Origin: Chrysiogenes arsenatis DSM 11915
Lineage (GTDB): Bacteria; Chrysiogenota; Chrysiogenetes; Chrysiogenales; Chrysiogenaceae
Length of the DNA stretch: 46,154 nt
Direction: 5' to 3'
Assembly: GCF_000469585.1 (NCBI RefSeq)
Contig: NZ_AWNK01000010.1
Coordinates: 18,325 to 64,478 of the forward strand
The first letter of the stretch is position 1, and the number at the start of each line of letters is the position of its first letter. The notes below the pieces were generated by a model that saw nothing but the letters and a program-made list of their open reading frames with translations, had not been told where the DNA came from and made no database searches. Below are positions 1 to 7,403 of this stretch, piece after piece. Position numbers and translations under genes: made by a program.

Positions 1-2
1 CG

Positions 3-95
3 GTTTTCTTGGTTGAGTTATTCGGCCTTGGAGGACGCGAAAAGCTTGCACCACTCCCCATTTTCAGTCTTATGGATTTTGATGTCGACGAATAA
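3..95 (+). CDS. 3' end of an unidentified gene (partial)
   Basis: An open frame runs in from the left edge and stops at TAA 93-95, giving about 30 residues that end in an acidic ...DFDVDE tail. The composition (hydrophobic, Gly-rich, then acidic) looks like a real C-terminus, and the next gene begins 66 bp downstream on the same strand. I do not recognise the family. ATP-grasp/alpha-E loci often also encode a transglutaminase-like or proteasome-like peptidase, but nothing in these 30 residues proves that. Confidence 0.35.
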   Translation, partial: VFLVELFGLGGREKLAPLPIFSLMDFDVDE

Positions 96-161
96 CGTTC
101 GATGCGTGCGCTGATTCGGTAGCCCTGCCTTTTTCGATCTTGTTGCGACAGGAGTGAAATA

Positions 162-938
162 ATGAAAATACAATGTCTTGGCGTGCACGACTCACTTGCC
201 CCCGGTAAAGGAAGCATGTGCTTGCTGATTGACGGAACGCTGGCGTTGGATGCTGGCGCTATTACTGATACGTTACCTTTTGAGCAGCAAGTTACTATTC
301 GTGATGTTATTGTATCTCATGTCCACATTGATCACGTCAAAACACTCCCGTTTCTCGCCGAAAGTTTCGCGATTTCGTTTACGGGCAATATCGTGCAAAC
401 CCTCCGTGTACACGCCAAACCAGCGATTATCCGAGCACTGAAAGCGCATCTTTTTAATAATGTGCTCTGGCCGGATTTTACCACTATCCCAAGCGTTGCC
501 GATCCCGTATTAACTCTGATTGATCAAGGGCAGACGTTTGTGGTTCAAGGGTATACCATTACGTTTATCCCGCTGACCCATACCGTTCCAACGTATGCTA
601 TCCATGTGCAGCACCGCGACAGCGAATTCCTGTATATTTCCGATACCGGGCCGACGGAACGGATTTGGCAGTACATAAATCAACTTGAACGCCCGTTAGA
701 TGCTATTTTTATCGATGTCGCCTTTCCGAATTCATTAGAAAATCTGGCATGGGCGAGTGGCCACTTAACCCCAAAATTACTTCGAGCAGAACTGGGGAAG
801 GTGACGAATATCCCCAAACATATGTACGCGATTCATTTGAAGTCGGTGTATATCGAGAAAATTAGCAAAGAGTTGGTGAGTGCGCTGGATGGATACGACT
901 ACTCTATTCCCAAGCCGATGGATATATTGACATTATAA
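162..938 (+). CDS. MBL-fold class II 3',5'-cyclic-nucleotide phosphodiesterase-like protein
   Basis: A 258-residue metallo-beta-lactamase-fold hydrolase. The metal-binding motif HVHIDH is at residues 53-58, followed by a His near 140 (PLTHT), an Asp at 161 (ISDTGPTE) and late His residues near 201 and 225. The SHVHxDH core and overall plan match the class II cyclic-nucleotide phosphodiesterase (CpdP/PDE1-like) family, which hydrolyses cAMP or cGMP with two bound metal ions. The start ATG is supported by an AGGAG just upstream. There is no signal peptide, so it should be cytoplasmic. It is followed within 45 bp by ATP-grasp and alpha-E genes, probably one operon. Cyclic nucleotide hydrolysis is a family inference; the substrate in this locus could differ. 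Confidence 0.8.
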   Translation: MKIQCLGVHDSLAPGKGSMCLLIDGTLALDAGAITDTLPFEQQVTIRDVIVSHVHIDHVKTLPFLAESFAISFTGNIVQTLRVHAKPAIIRALKAHLFNNVLWPDFTTIPSVADPVLTLIDQGQTFVVQGYTITFIPLTHTVPTYAIHVQHRDSEFLYISDTGPTERIWQYINQLERPLDAIFIDVAFPNSLENLAWASGHLTPKLLRAELGKVTNIPKHMYAIHLKSVYIEKISKELVSALDGYDYSIPKPMDILTL

Positions 939-983
939 GTACATGAATGACGATCGGGAGATATGCGAAAGGAGTGTGGTGGT

Positions 984-2447
984 ATGAACTTTAATGAGTA
1001 TGAAGTCGGTGAATTCTACGACGAAATGTTTGATGCTTCAGGAAAGCCGCGCCCTGCAACGAAATTACTCTACGAGCGGATAACGTCGCTCAAGCCGGGC
1101 GAGCTGAAAATGCGTCAGGCCGCTTCTGAAAAGGCGCTGCTAGACCTTGGGATCACATTTACCGTATATGGCAATGAAGAAGGAACCGAAAAGGTTTTTC
1201 CCTTTGATGTGTTGCCACGGGTGATTAGCGGCGAAGAGTGGCAAGAACTCGAACGTGGATTGCGCCAGCGCATTGTTGCCCTCAATATGTTTATTGATGA
1301 TGTCTATAACGATCAGCAAATAATCAAAGATGGGATTATTCCCCGCGAAATTGTGGAATCGTCCGCTGGATACTTACCAAGCTGTCTTGGCCTAAACCCG
1401 CCGCGGAACATTTGGTGCCATATTGCTGGTTCTGACTTGGTGCGCGACGAAACGGGGCAGATGTATGTACTGGAAGATAATTTGCGCTGTCCCTCCGGAG
1501 TTTCGTATGTACTGGCGAATCGCCATTTAATGAAACGAACTTTCCCGAAAGTGTTTGCTCAGCTTGAAATCCTCCCCGTGGTCGACTATCCCGCGCGGCT
1601 ACTGGATATGCTTATCAGTGTGGCGCCACAAGGTACCCCGAATCCAACCGTCGTACTGCTTACCCCGGGCAGCTACAACTCTGCATATTTTGAGCACTCA
1701 TTTTTGGCGCAACAAATGGGGATTGAATTGGTTGAAGGGCGCGATTTAGTCGTACATGAAGGATTTGTCTGTATGCGAACAACCAAGGGGTTGCGTCGTG
1801 TTGACGTTATTTATCGCCGCATCGGTGACGACTATCTCGACCCTGAAGTCTTCCGTCCAGAATCGGTACTCGGTGTTTCTGGCATTATGGACGTGTACCG
1901 TGCTGGCCGTGTGACGCTTGTAAATGCTCCCGGAGCTGGTGTGGCCGATGATAAAGTTATTTACGCCTATGTTCCAGAGATGATTCGCTACTATCTTGAC
2001 GAAGAAGCGTTGATTCCAAATGTTCCCACCTACCTGTGCTGGCGTGAAGAGGATCGCAAATACGTCTTGGCGAATCTGCCCACAATGGTGGTGAAAGCGG
2101 CGAACGAAGCTGGCGGGTATGGCATGCTTATCGGCCCCGGATCAACCAAAGAGCAGCAGGATGAATTTGCCAAAAAAATCGTGGATAATCCTCGCAATTA
2201 TATCGCGCAACCCGCACTAAAGCTTTCGCGCACACCGGTTATTGCTGGAGATACATTTGAAGGGCGACACATCGACTTGCGCCCCTATATTTTGTATGGA
2301 GACGAAATTTCCATTACCCCTGGCGGACTAACCCGTGTTGCTCTGAAAAAAGGATCGCTGGTGGTGAATTCTTCACAAGGTGGTGGCAGTAAAGACACAT
2401 GGGTGCTGGCGCCTGGACCCGTCAAGGAGGTGTTCGATGCTCAGTAG
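984..2447 (+). CDS. Circularly permuted ATP-grasp protein (DUF404/DUF407 type)
   Basis: A 487-residue protein of the circularly permuted ATP-grasp family, recognisable from the block DNLRCPSGVSYVLANR near the middle and the C-terminal VVKAANEAGGYGMLIGPG and HIDLRPYILYG segments. ATP-grasp enzymes couple ATP hydrolysis to ligation of a carboxylate to an amine or thiol. This branch is nearly always next to an alpha-E protein, as here, and has been proposed to make a peptide-like bond, though no substrate is established. An ATG at 963 is in frame, but AAAGGAG at 968-974 sits nine bases before the ATG at 984, so I chose 984. The 3' end overlaps the alpha-E start by 11 bp, implying translational coupling. 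Confidence 0.9.
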   Translation: MNFNEYEVGEFYDEMFDASGKPRPATKLLYERITSLKPGELKMRQAASEKALLDLGITFTVYGNEEGTEKVFPFDVLPRVISGEEWQELERGLRQRIVALNMFIDDVYNDQQIIKDGIIPREIVESSAGYLPSCLGLNPPRNIWCHIAGSDLVRDETGQMYVLEDNLRCPSGVSYVLANRHLMKRTFPKVFAQLEILPVVDYPARLLDMLISVAPQGTPNPTVVLLTPGSYNSAYFEHSFLAQQMGIELVEGRDLVVHEGFVCMRTTKGLRRVDVIYRRIGDDYLDPEVFRPESVLGVSGIMDVYRAGRVTLVNAPGAGVADDKVIYAYVPEMIRYYLDEEALIPNVPTYLCWREEDRKYVLANLPTMVVKAANEAGGYGMLIGPGSTKEQQDEFAKKIVDNPRNYIAQPALKLSRTPVIAGDTFEGRHIDLRPYILYGDEISITPGGLTRVALKKGSLVVNSSQGGGSKDTWVLAPGPVKEVFDAQ

Positions 2448-3393
2448 AGTTGCTGATGCTATTTATTGGATGAGTCGCTACTTAGAGCGTGCCGATAGCA
2501 CTATCCGCCTGATAGAAGCTACCGAACAGCTTTCTCTCGATTTCCCCGCCGAAAAGGGTTTTTCCCACTGGTCGGCACTCATGAACGTTTCGGGCGATGC
2601 GCAATTGTATGCCGAACGGTACAACGTTGTTCGTCCACATACTGTTTTATTGTTTTTATTGTTCGATCTTGAATGCACCAATTCGGTCTATTCTTGCATT
2701 CGCGGTGCGCGCGAAAATGCCCGTATTGTGCGCGAAATCCTTTCCCCAGAGGCGTGGGAGCAGTTGAATCTCATCTATCACACAATGAAAAATGGGATCA
2801 CTCACGTTGAATCCGTTGTAGAAAACCCATTCGAAATATGCGAGAAAATCCGCCTTGGCAGCATTATGGTTGCCGGTTTGATCGAAGACACGATGCCGCA
2901 CGAAGAGGCGTGGCATTTCTTCCGCCTCGGAAAAGCCGTTGAACGTGCCGATAAAACATCGCGTATACTTGACGTAAAAACCTACTCGCTCTTGGAATCG
3001 CTTGGTGACTTTGGCAGTTCGTTTGACGATACACTCTGGGCGGCACTCCTGCGCTCCATCAGCGCCTTAGAGCCCTATCGTCAGATTTATGGGCCGGTAA
3101 ACCCGCAAAACGTCGCGAAATTCCTATTGCAATCGCATACATACCCGCGCGCGCTTCTTTTTTGCCTGCTTTCAGCACAAAGGACACTCCATTACTTCTC
3201 AGGAAGACCGGTGGGAACCTTTGGCAATCAGGCTGAAAAAGTCGTCGGCAAATTAGTGGCAGAGCTTTCGTACACGGAAGTCGATGATATTTTGGAGCAA
3301 GGACTGCACGAGTTCTGCGACACCTTCCAAGGGCAATTGAATCAACTCGATGACGCCATTCGCGAAAGCTACTTTTACATTTCGGAGGGGTAG
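2437..3393 (+). CDS. Alpha-E domain protein (DUF403)
   Basis: A 318-residue all-alpha protein. It begins with the hallmark MLSRVADAIYWMSRYLERAD of the alpha-E family, in which a conserved Glu-rich helical core is thought to partner the circularly permuted ATP-grasp enzyme. A second family-like segment, GKAVERADKTSRILDVK, lies near the middle. The start at 2437 is preceded by AAGGAGG at 2424-2430 and overlaps the end of the ATP-grasp gene, so an upstream in-frame ATG at 2380 is unlikely to be used. Function is unknown. The two proteins probably act together as a ligase-type complex in the cytoplasm. Confidence 0.9.
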   Translation: MLSRVADAIYWMSRYLERADSTIRLIEATEQLSLDFPAEKGFSHWSALMNVSGDAQLYAERYNVVRPHTVLLFLLFDLECTNSVYSCIRGARENARIVREILSPEAWEQLNLIYHTMKNGITHVESVVENPFEICEKIRLGSIMVAGLIEDTMPHEEAWHFFRLGKAVERADKTSRILDVKTYSLLESLGDFGSSFDDTLWAALLRSISALEPYRQIYGPVNPQNVAKFLLQSHTYPRALLFCLLSAQRTLHYFSGRPVGTFGNQAEKVVGKLVAELSYTEVDDILEQGLHEFCDTFQGQLNQLDDAIRESYFYISEG

Positions 3394-3394
3394 T

Positions 3395-4138
3395 TTGCTG
3401 AAAAAGAACACAATGCTGACATGGATTCCAGACGAGGCACTCATAGGCCATGTCAAAGTTGTGCTTGAAAAAGGACTCGACGGGATCAACAAAGCAGAAA
3501 AGGATTTTGCGCGGAATGCGATTGATCCTTTTTCTGCTCTTTTCGACGCTGGTTTACAAAATATCTCTTTAGGGCAGTGGATTGCTTCCGAAAAGCGCCG
3601 TCAGGCTCAGAAAACCCTGCAAAATGCGCTGGGACATTTTCATCAAAGCATATTGTCAAGCGTTGAACACTGCTATTGTCCGCAAGAGGGGTTTGTCGAT
3701 CTGGCCAATGATCACCTGAAAATTGTGGCTGAAATCAAAAACAAGCACAATACCGTCAAAAAGTCTGATCTCAAATCCGTTTACGAAGAACTTGACGGCG
3801 CCGTTAACCACAAGACATCAAAATATCACGGATATACGGCGTATTACGTCACGGTTATTTCCGCTCGACAACAACGATTTACAAAACCTTTTACGCCACC
3901 AGATAACCGCAACAGCAGCCGGAAAACGGAGCAGCGTCGTATTCTTGAAATCGATGGGATGAGTTTTTACGAACTTCTTACCGGACAAAAAGATGCGCTC
4001 TACCAACTCTATCGTGTGCTTCCAAATGTTATTCAAACACTAATGGCAGAAGAGGGGAGTTGTACTGGTGTGAATCTTGCTCGCGATCCCCTCTTTCTTG
4101 ATTTTTTCCAGCAGACGTTCGCTCAACCCGTTCCATAG
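3395..4138 (+). CDS. Eco47II-like type II restriction endonuclease
   Basis: About 247 residues resembling the Eco47II restriction endonuclease family. Visible family features are the N-terminal LTWIPDEALIGHV, an IDPFSALFD segment, ALGHFHQ, the nuclease-like VDLANDHLKIVAEIKNKHNT (a D...ExK pattern), and the later DGMSFYELLTGQKDALYQL. Family members cut GGNCC-type sites; the exact site here is not readable. Start choice is uncertain: TTG at 3395 follows GGAGGGG at 3384-3390 and lies just after the alpha-E stop, ATG at 3413 is the alternative, and the ATG at 3350 would overlap alpha-E by 44 bp. The 3' end overlaps the convergent methyltransferase gene by 110 bp. It may be read from the upstream operon. 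Confidence 0.85.
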   Translation: MLKKNTMLTWIPDEALIGHVKVVLEKGLDGINKAEKDFARNAIDPFSALFDAGLQNISLGQWIASEKRRQAQKTLQNALGHFHQSILSSVEHCYCPQEGFVDLANDHLKIVAEIKNKHNTVKKSDLKSVYEELDGAVNHKTSKYHGYTAYYVTVISARQQRFTKPFTPPDNRNSSRKTEQRRILEIDGMSFYELLTGQKDALYQLYRVLPNVIQTLMAEEGSCTGVNLARDPLFLDFFQQTFAQPVP

Positions 4139-5336
4139 TCTCAGCATCAAAACTTCCTTCCAGCATGCCTCGCACACAGCATCCGACGTGATAGGCGAGA
4201 TTCACCGGCACGGCATTACCTATTTGCTTGTACTGGGCATTGGTTGATCCCGCAAAGTGCCATTCATCGGGAAAGCTTTGAATACGCGCATACTCACGCA
4301 CTGACAGCGGTCTTGTTTCAGAGGGGTGGCACCGTTCCGTTTGTTTTTGTGCCGGATTACACGTCAACGTTAGGCTTGGCTCCGACCAAGAGAGGCGGCG
4401 AGCCATGCCAGTTTTTCCTCCTGTATGGAAGTAACTCGCACCCATATACTCCCGTTGCACGGTGTCAGGCAAATCTCGCCAGTAGCCACCTTCGGGAACC
4501 TGCTCCATGACTTTTCGCTTTTTTTCCGTGTATTGAGCGCCATTGCTTTCGGGGACTTGATGGAGCGCTGCGCGTAGCGGAACGATGTAATTTTTCGCTT
4601 TAGGAAGAAAAAAATCACTCTCGAAGTCGCGACGTAATCCAATGATAACAAGACGTTCACGCTTTTGGGCAACATCAAGATACTGCGCTCGCAAAACTCG
4701 GTGAACTGTGTCATACCCAAGTTCGTCAAGTACTTGAAGCATTGTTTGAAGCGTATTGCCGTTATCATGATTCAGTAATCCCCTAACATTTTCCCCTACA
4801 ACTATGCGAGGGGTGGTTTCGGCAATGCAGCGAGCAAACTCAAAAAATAATGTCCCACGCGTATCTTCAAACCCAAGTCGGTGGCCTGCATAGCTAAAAG
4901 CTTGGCAAGGGAAACCACCCGCGACAACATCAGCCTGAAGACTTTTGAAATCAACCTTGCTTACATCAGCATGAACGGTAGGCCATATTGGTCGATTATG
5001 ATGGAGCGTGGAAACGGCAGTTTTATCTATTTCGACAAGCAGGCTGTGCGTAAATCCCGCGTTTTCAAATCCTAGAGCCATTCCACCCGCTCCTGCAAAA
5101 AGCTCGATAGATGAAAAACCGCTCTGTGAATCGGCTTTCAGTACTTCAAACCGATCCACCTGCGAATTTTGCATCTGCTGCCTGTGAACTCGATGAACCT
5201 CATCAAGCGAAAATACACGATGATTACATGTATCGCGGTGCGATTTGATCAATCCCTTTTTTTCCCAGCGACGAATGGTGTCTGGATGAAGATTTAATTC
5301 ATGGGCAACCTGAGATACCGAAAACAACGCTACCAT
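4029..5336 (-). CDS. DNA (cytosine-5) methyltransferase with N-terminal MerR-like HTH
   Basis: A 435-residue fusion. Residues 1-55 form a MerR-type winged helix (FSVSQVAHELNLHPDTIRRWE). From about residue 75 it is a full C5-cytosine methyltransferase: motif I ELFAGAGG near 78-85, catalytic motif IV GGFPCQ with Cys144, motif VI GENV near 181-184, motif VIII AQKRERLVIIG, then a target recognition region, motif IX RPLSVREYARIQSFP and motif X QIGNAVPVNLA. It transfers methyl groups from S-adenosylmethionine to protect the partner nuclease's sites. The HTH could bind its own promoter and set expression, as N-terminal HTHs do in some other methyltransferases, but that is inference. The ATG at 5336 follows an AGGGGG element. 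Confidence 0.92.
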   Translation of the reverse strand: MVALFSVSQVAHELNLHPDTIRRWEKKGLIKSHRDTCNHRVFSLDEVHRVHRQQMQNSQVDRFEVLKADSQSGFSSIELFAGAGGMALGFENAGFTHSLLVEIDKTAVSTLHHNRPIWPTVHADVSKVDFKSLQADVVAGGFPCQAFSYAGHRLGFEDTRGTLFFEFARCIAETTPRIVVGENVRGLLNHDNGNTLQTMLQVLDELGYDTVHRVLRAQYLDVAQKRERLVIIGLRRDFESDFFLPKAKNYIVPLRAALHQVPESNGAQYTEKKRKVMEQVPEGGYWRDLPDTVQREYMGASYFHTGGKTGMARRLSWSEPSLTLTCNPAQKQTERCHPSETRPLSVREYARIQSFPDEWHFAGSTNAQYKQIGNAVPVNLAYHVGCCVRGMLEGSFDAETMERVERTSAGKNQERGDREQDSHQYNSPLLPLVFE

Positions 5337-5350
5337 ATCATTGTACCCCC

Positions 5351-5384
5351 TGCATTATGCAATGGTTACTATATTTCACGTCAA
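5351..5384 (-). promoter_or_regulatory. Candidate methyltransferase promoter and operator
   Basis: On the minus strand TTGACG (plus coordinates 5379-5384) and CATAAT (5354-5359) are separated by 19 bp, a long spacer of the kind used at MerR-controlled promoters. The -10 lies inside a perfect dyad TGCAT-T-ATGCA at 5351-5361. This fits autoregulation by the HTH of the methyltransferase, but no binding site is proven. Confidence 0.4.
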
Positions 5385-5466
5385 CGAGAATGGCAATCAT
5401 GAAAAGCATATCCTGAGTTTAAACACTACGGAGCACCGATATCTTTTTATCAAAACATGTTTCCGC

Positions 5467-5495
5467 TTGACGAAGTGTAGGAATTTCGCTAGTGT
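5467..5495 (+). promoter_or_regulatory. Candidate sigma-70 promoter of tRNA-Gly
   Basis: TTGACG at 5467-5472 and TAGTGT at 5490-5495 with a 17 bp spacer, ending 11 bp before the tRNA 5' end. The position and spacing suit a stable-RNA promoter. Confidence 0.5.
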
Positions 5496-5506
5496 TCCGC
5501 TTCGTC

Positions 5507-5582
5507 GCGGGTGTAGCTCAGTTGGTAGAGCATCAGCTTCCCAAGCTGAGGGTCGCGGGTTCGAGTCCCGTCCCCCGCTCCA
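5507..5582 (+). tRNA. tRNA-Gly (anticodon CCC)
   Basis: A complete 76-nt cloverleaf with encoded CCA at 5580-5582. The D-arm is GCTC/GAGC. The anticodon stem TCAGC/GCTGA encloses the loop TTCCCAA, so the anticodon is CCC, reading GGG. The T-arm contains TTCGAGT. The acceptor stem pairs GCGGGTG with CCCCCGC, leaving a single T6/C67 mismatch. A terminator follows 14 nt downstream. Confidence 0.95.
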
Positions 5583-5595
5583 AAATGCGACCATT

Positions 5596-5630
5596 AAAAA
5601 AAGCCAAGCACAACAGTGCTTGGCTTTTTT
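5596..5630. terminator. Bidirectional intrinsic terminator between tRNA-Gly and fliJ
   Basis: A near-perfect hairpin with arms AAAAAGCCAAGCAC and GTGCTTGGCTTTTT around AACA. It has a T-run on both strands, serving the tRNA from one side and the flagellar operon from the other. Confidence 0.85.
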
Positions 5631-6087
5631 AGTCTTTACGCATGTTTTCGCGCATCTGCGTGTTGTAGCGGATGGCGTTGATTTCATTGAGCATTTTTTC
5701 TTCGTCCAGTTTTTCTTTTTGTAACCACGCAATATGATCGCGCTCTTTGAGCAGTTCGAGGCTTTTCTTCTCCATAAATTGTTTTTTTAGCTTTTCATTT
5801 TCGCGTTTGAGATCGGCTTCAATGCTGGCGATTTCGATTTTTTTCTGATGAATTTTCTGCATGAGTATTGGGTAATAATTACTGTAGAGCTGTGCTGTTG
5901 GCATATCGCCACTGCGGCGGTAATGGGCGGTGGCTTCGACATTTTCGGCGGCGGATTTTTCTAATTCGACGAACTGTTGCTGAGCGAGTTGCCGTTTTTC
6001 GCGCAGTGCGGCTATCTTTCGTTGTTGCTCGTCAATGAGTCTTTCTCGGTGTTCTAGCAACTTTGCGAAGCGAAATATAAATGACAA
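5629..6087 (-). CDS. fliJ: Flagellar export protein FliJ
   Basis: A 152-residue, almost wholly alpha-helical, highly charged protein with the FliJ pattern: N-terminal FRFAKLLEHRERLIDEQQRKIA followed by a long antiparallel coiled coil rich in Lys, Glu and Gln. FliJ sits in the centre of the FliI ATPase ring of the flagellar type III export apparatus and promotes export gate opening. It begins with TTG two bases after the fliI stop, with only a weak ribosome site, so it is probably translated by coupling to fliI. It is the last gene of the flagellar operon; the stop overlaps the terminator hairpin. Confidence 0.85.
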   Translation of the reverse strand: MSFIFRFAKLLEHRERLIDEQQRKIAALREKRQLAQQQFVELEKSAAENVEATAHYRRSGDMPTAQLYSNYYPILMQKIHQKKIEIASIEADLKRENEKLKKQFMEKKSLELLKERDHIAWLQKEKLDEEKMLNEINAIRYNTQMRENMRKD

Positions 6088-6089
6088 TC

Positions 6090-7403
6090 TTATTCACCAA
6101 GCGCTTTCTGCATGTGGGCAATGACCTGCTCAATCGGAGTCACTTCGTTGACGTCTTGGCGCAAAAAGGTGTTGATAGCGTCCATGCGGCTAATGGCAAG
6201 GTCGATCTGCTTATTTGTCCCTTTTACATAGGCGCCAATGTTGATTAAGTCTTCCGTTTCGCTATACACGGCTAAAAGATTGCGTAAGCGCCCTGCTTTC
6301 TCGCGATGTTCGGGGGTCGTGACTTCGCCAAAAACGCGCGATGCGCTGCCAAGAACATCAATGGCGGGAAAGTGATTGCGAGCGGCGATGCGGCGCGTTA
6401 AGACGATGTGGCCGTCTAGAATCGAGCGCGAGGCATCGGCAATAGGTTCCATCAAATCATCTCCATCGACGAGGACAGTGTAGAGTGCTGTGATGGATCC
6501 TTCTCCGTCACTGGTTCCGGCACGTTCCATCAGTTTCGGTAGAAGGGCAAAAACTGATGGAGTATATCCTTTTGTGGTTGGTGGTTCGCCAACGGCGAGT
6601 CCAATTTCGCGCTGTGACATGCAAAAACGTGTGACAGAGTCCATCATCAGCATCACATTTTTCCCTTGGTCGCGGAAGTATTCAGCAATTGCGGTGGCGA
6701 CAAATGCCCCTTGACGACGTACCAGCGCAGGTTGATCGGACGTTGCGACGACCAGAATGCTGCGCGAAAGCCCTTCTTCGCCCAAATCGCGCTCGACAAA
6801 CTCGCGCACTTCGCGGCCACGTTCACCAATCAGAGCGATCACGTTGATTTCGGCTTGAGTGTTTTTGGCGATCATCCCCAACAGTGTCGATTTTCCGACG
6901 CCGGAGCCAGCAAAGATGCCCACGCGCTGCCCTTTGCCGCAGGTCAGCAGTCCATCAATGGCGCGCACGCCGGTGCCAACGGGGGTTTCAATCCGTTTGC
7001 GGGTGAATGGGTTCGGCGGCGTTGCCAGTACGGGGTAAAAAATTTTGCAGTTTGGTTCGCCTTTGCCGTCAATGGGAGCGCCAAGTCCATTGAGGACGCG
7101 CCCAATCAACTCGGGGCCGACGCCTACGACAAATGGCTCCTTAACGGCCTCAACGCGGCTTCCTGGGCCAATGCCAACGGGATCGCCGAGCGGCATGAGT
7201 AGGATGCGATCTTCTTTGAATCCAACGACTTCAGCGTGTATTGGGCGCGCGGTGGCGATGATGGGATGAATCAGGCAGAGCTCGCCGATGGAGGCAGCAG
7301 GGCCGCGTGATTCAATCAGCAGGCCGATAATTTGCGAAACTTTTCCGACTAATTTTACGGTTTTAGTCGTGTCGATGCGTTGCTTGAGGGCGGTAATGTC
7401 GAT
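6090..7403 (-). CDS. fliI: Flagellum-specific ATPase FliI (apparent non-canonical start)
   Basis: FliI powers flagellar protein export with FliH and FliJ. The Walker A GSGVGKST is near residues 167-174, followed by [15 protein letters not shown] and the Walker B region [11 protein letters not shown]. Family-like sequence continues upstream of the first ATG (7196): residues such as [23 protein letters not shown] are encoded between 7196 and 7403, giving the usual length of about 437 residues. No ATG, GTG or TTG exists in this stretch. A strong GGGGAAGGGG element ends seven bases before ATC at 7403, overlapping the fliH stop, so AUC is my best start; AUU at 7397 and CUA at 7406 are alternatives. 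A conservative call would be 6090-7196 (368 residues), which lacks the N-terminal domain. Confidence 0.9.
   Translation of the reverse strand: MDITALKQRIDTTKTVKLVGKVSQIIGLLIESRGPAASIGELCLIHPIIATARPIHAEVVGFKEDRILLMPLGDPVGIGPGSRVEAVKEPFVVGVGPELIGRVLNGLGAPIDGKGEPNCKIFYPVLATPPNPFTRKRIETPVGTGVRAIDGLLTCGKGQRVGIFAGSGVGKSTLLGMIAKNTQAEINVIALIGERGREVREFVERDLGEEGLSRSILVVATSDQPALVRRQGAFVATAIAEYFRDQGKNVMLMMDSVTRFCMSQREIGLAVGEPPTTKGYTPSVFALLPKLMERAGTSDGEGSITALYTVLVDGDDLMEPIADASRSILDGHIVLTRRIAARNHFPAIDVLGSASRVFGEVTTPEHREKAGRLRNLLAVYSETEDLINIGAYVKGTNKQIDLAISRMDAINTFLRQDVNEVTPIEQVIAHMQKALGE

Noticed and set aside
5507-5582. tRNA-Gly as an integration site for the restriction system
   Set aside because: No copy of the tRNA 3' end flanks the R-M genes and no integrase is present.
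5341-5724. 127-residue frame across the tRNA
   Set aside because: It runs through tRNA-Gly, the terminator and the fliJ end; it is an artefact.
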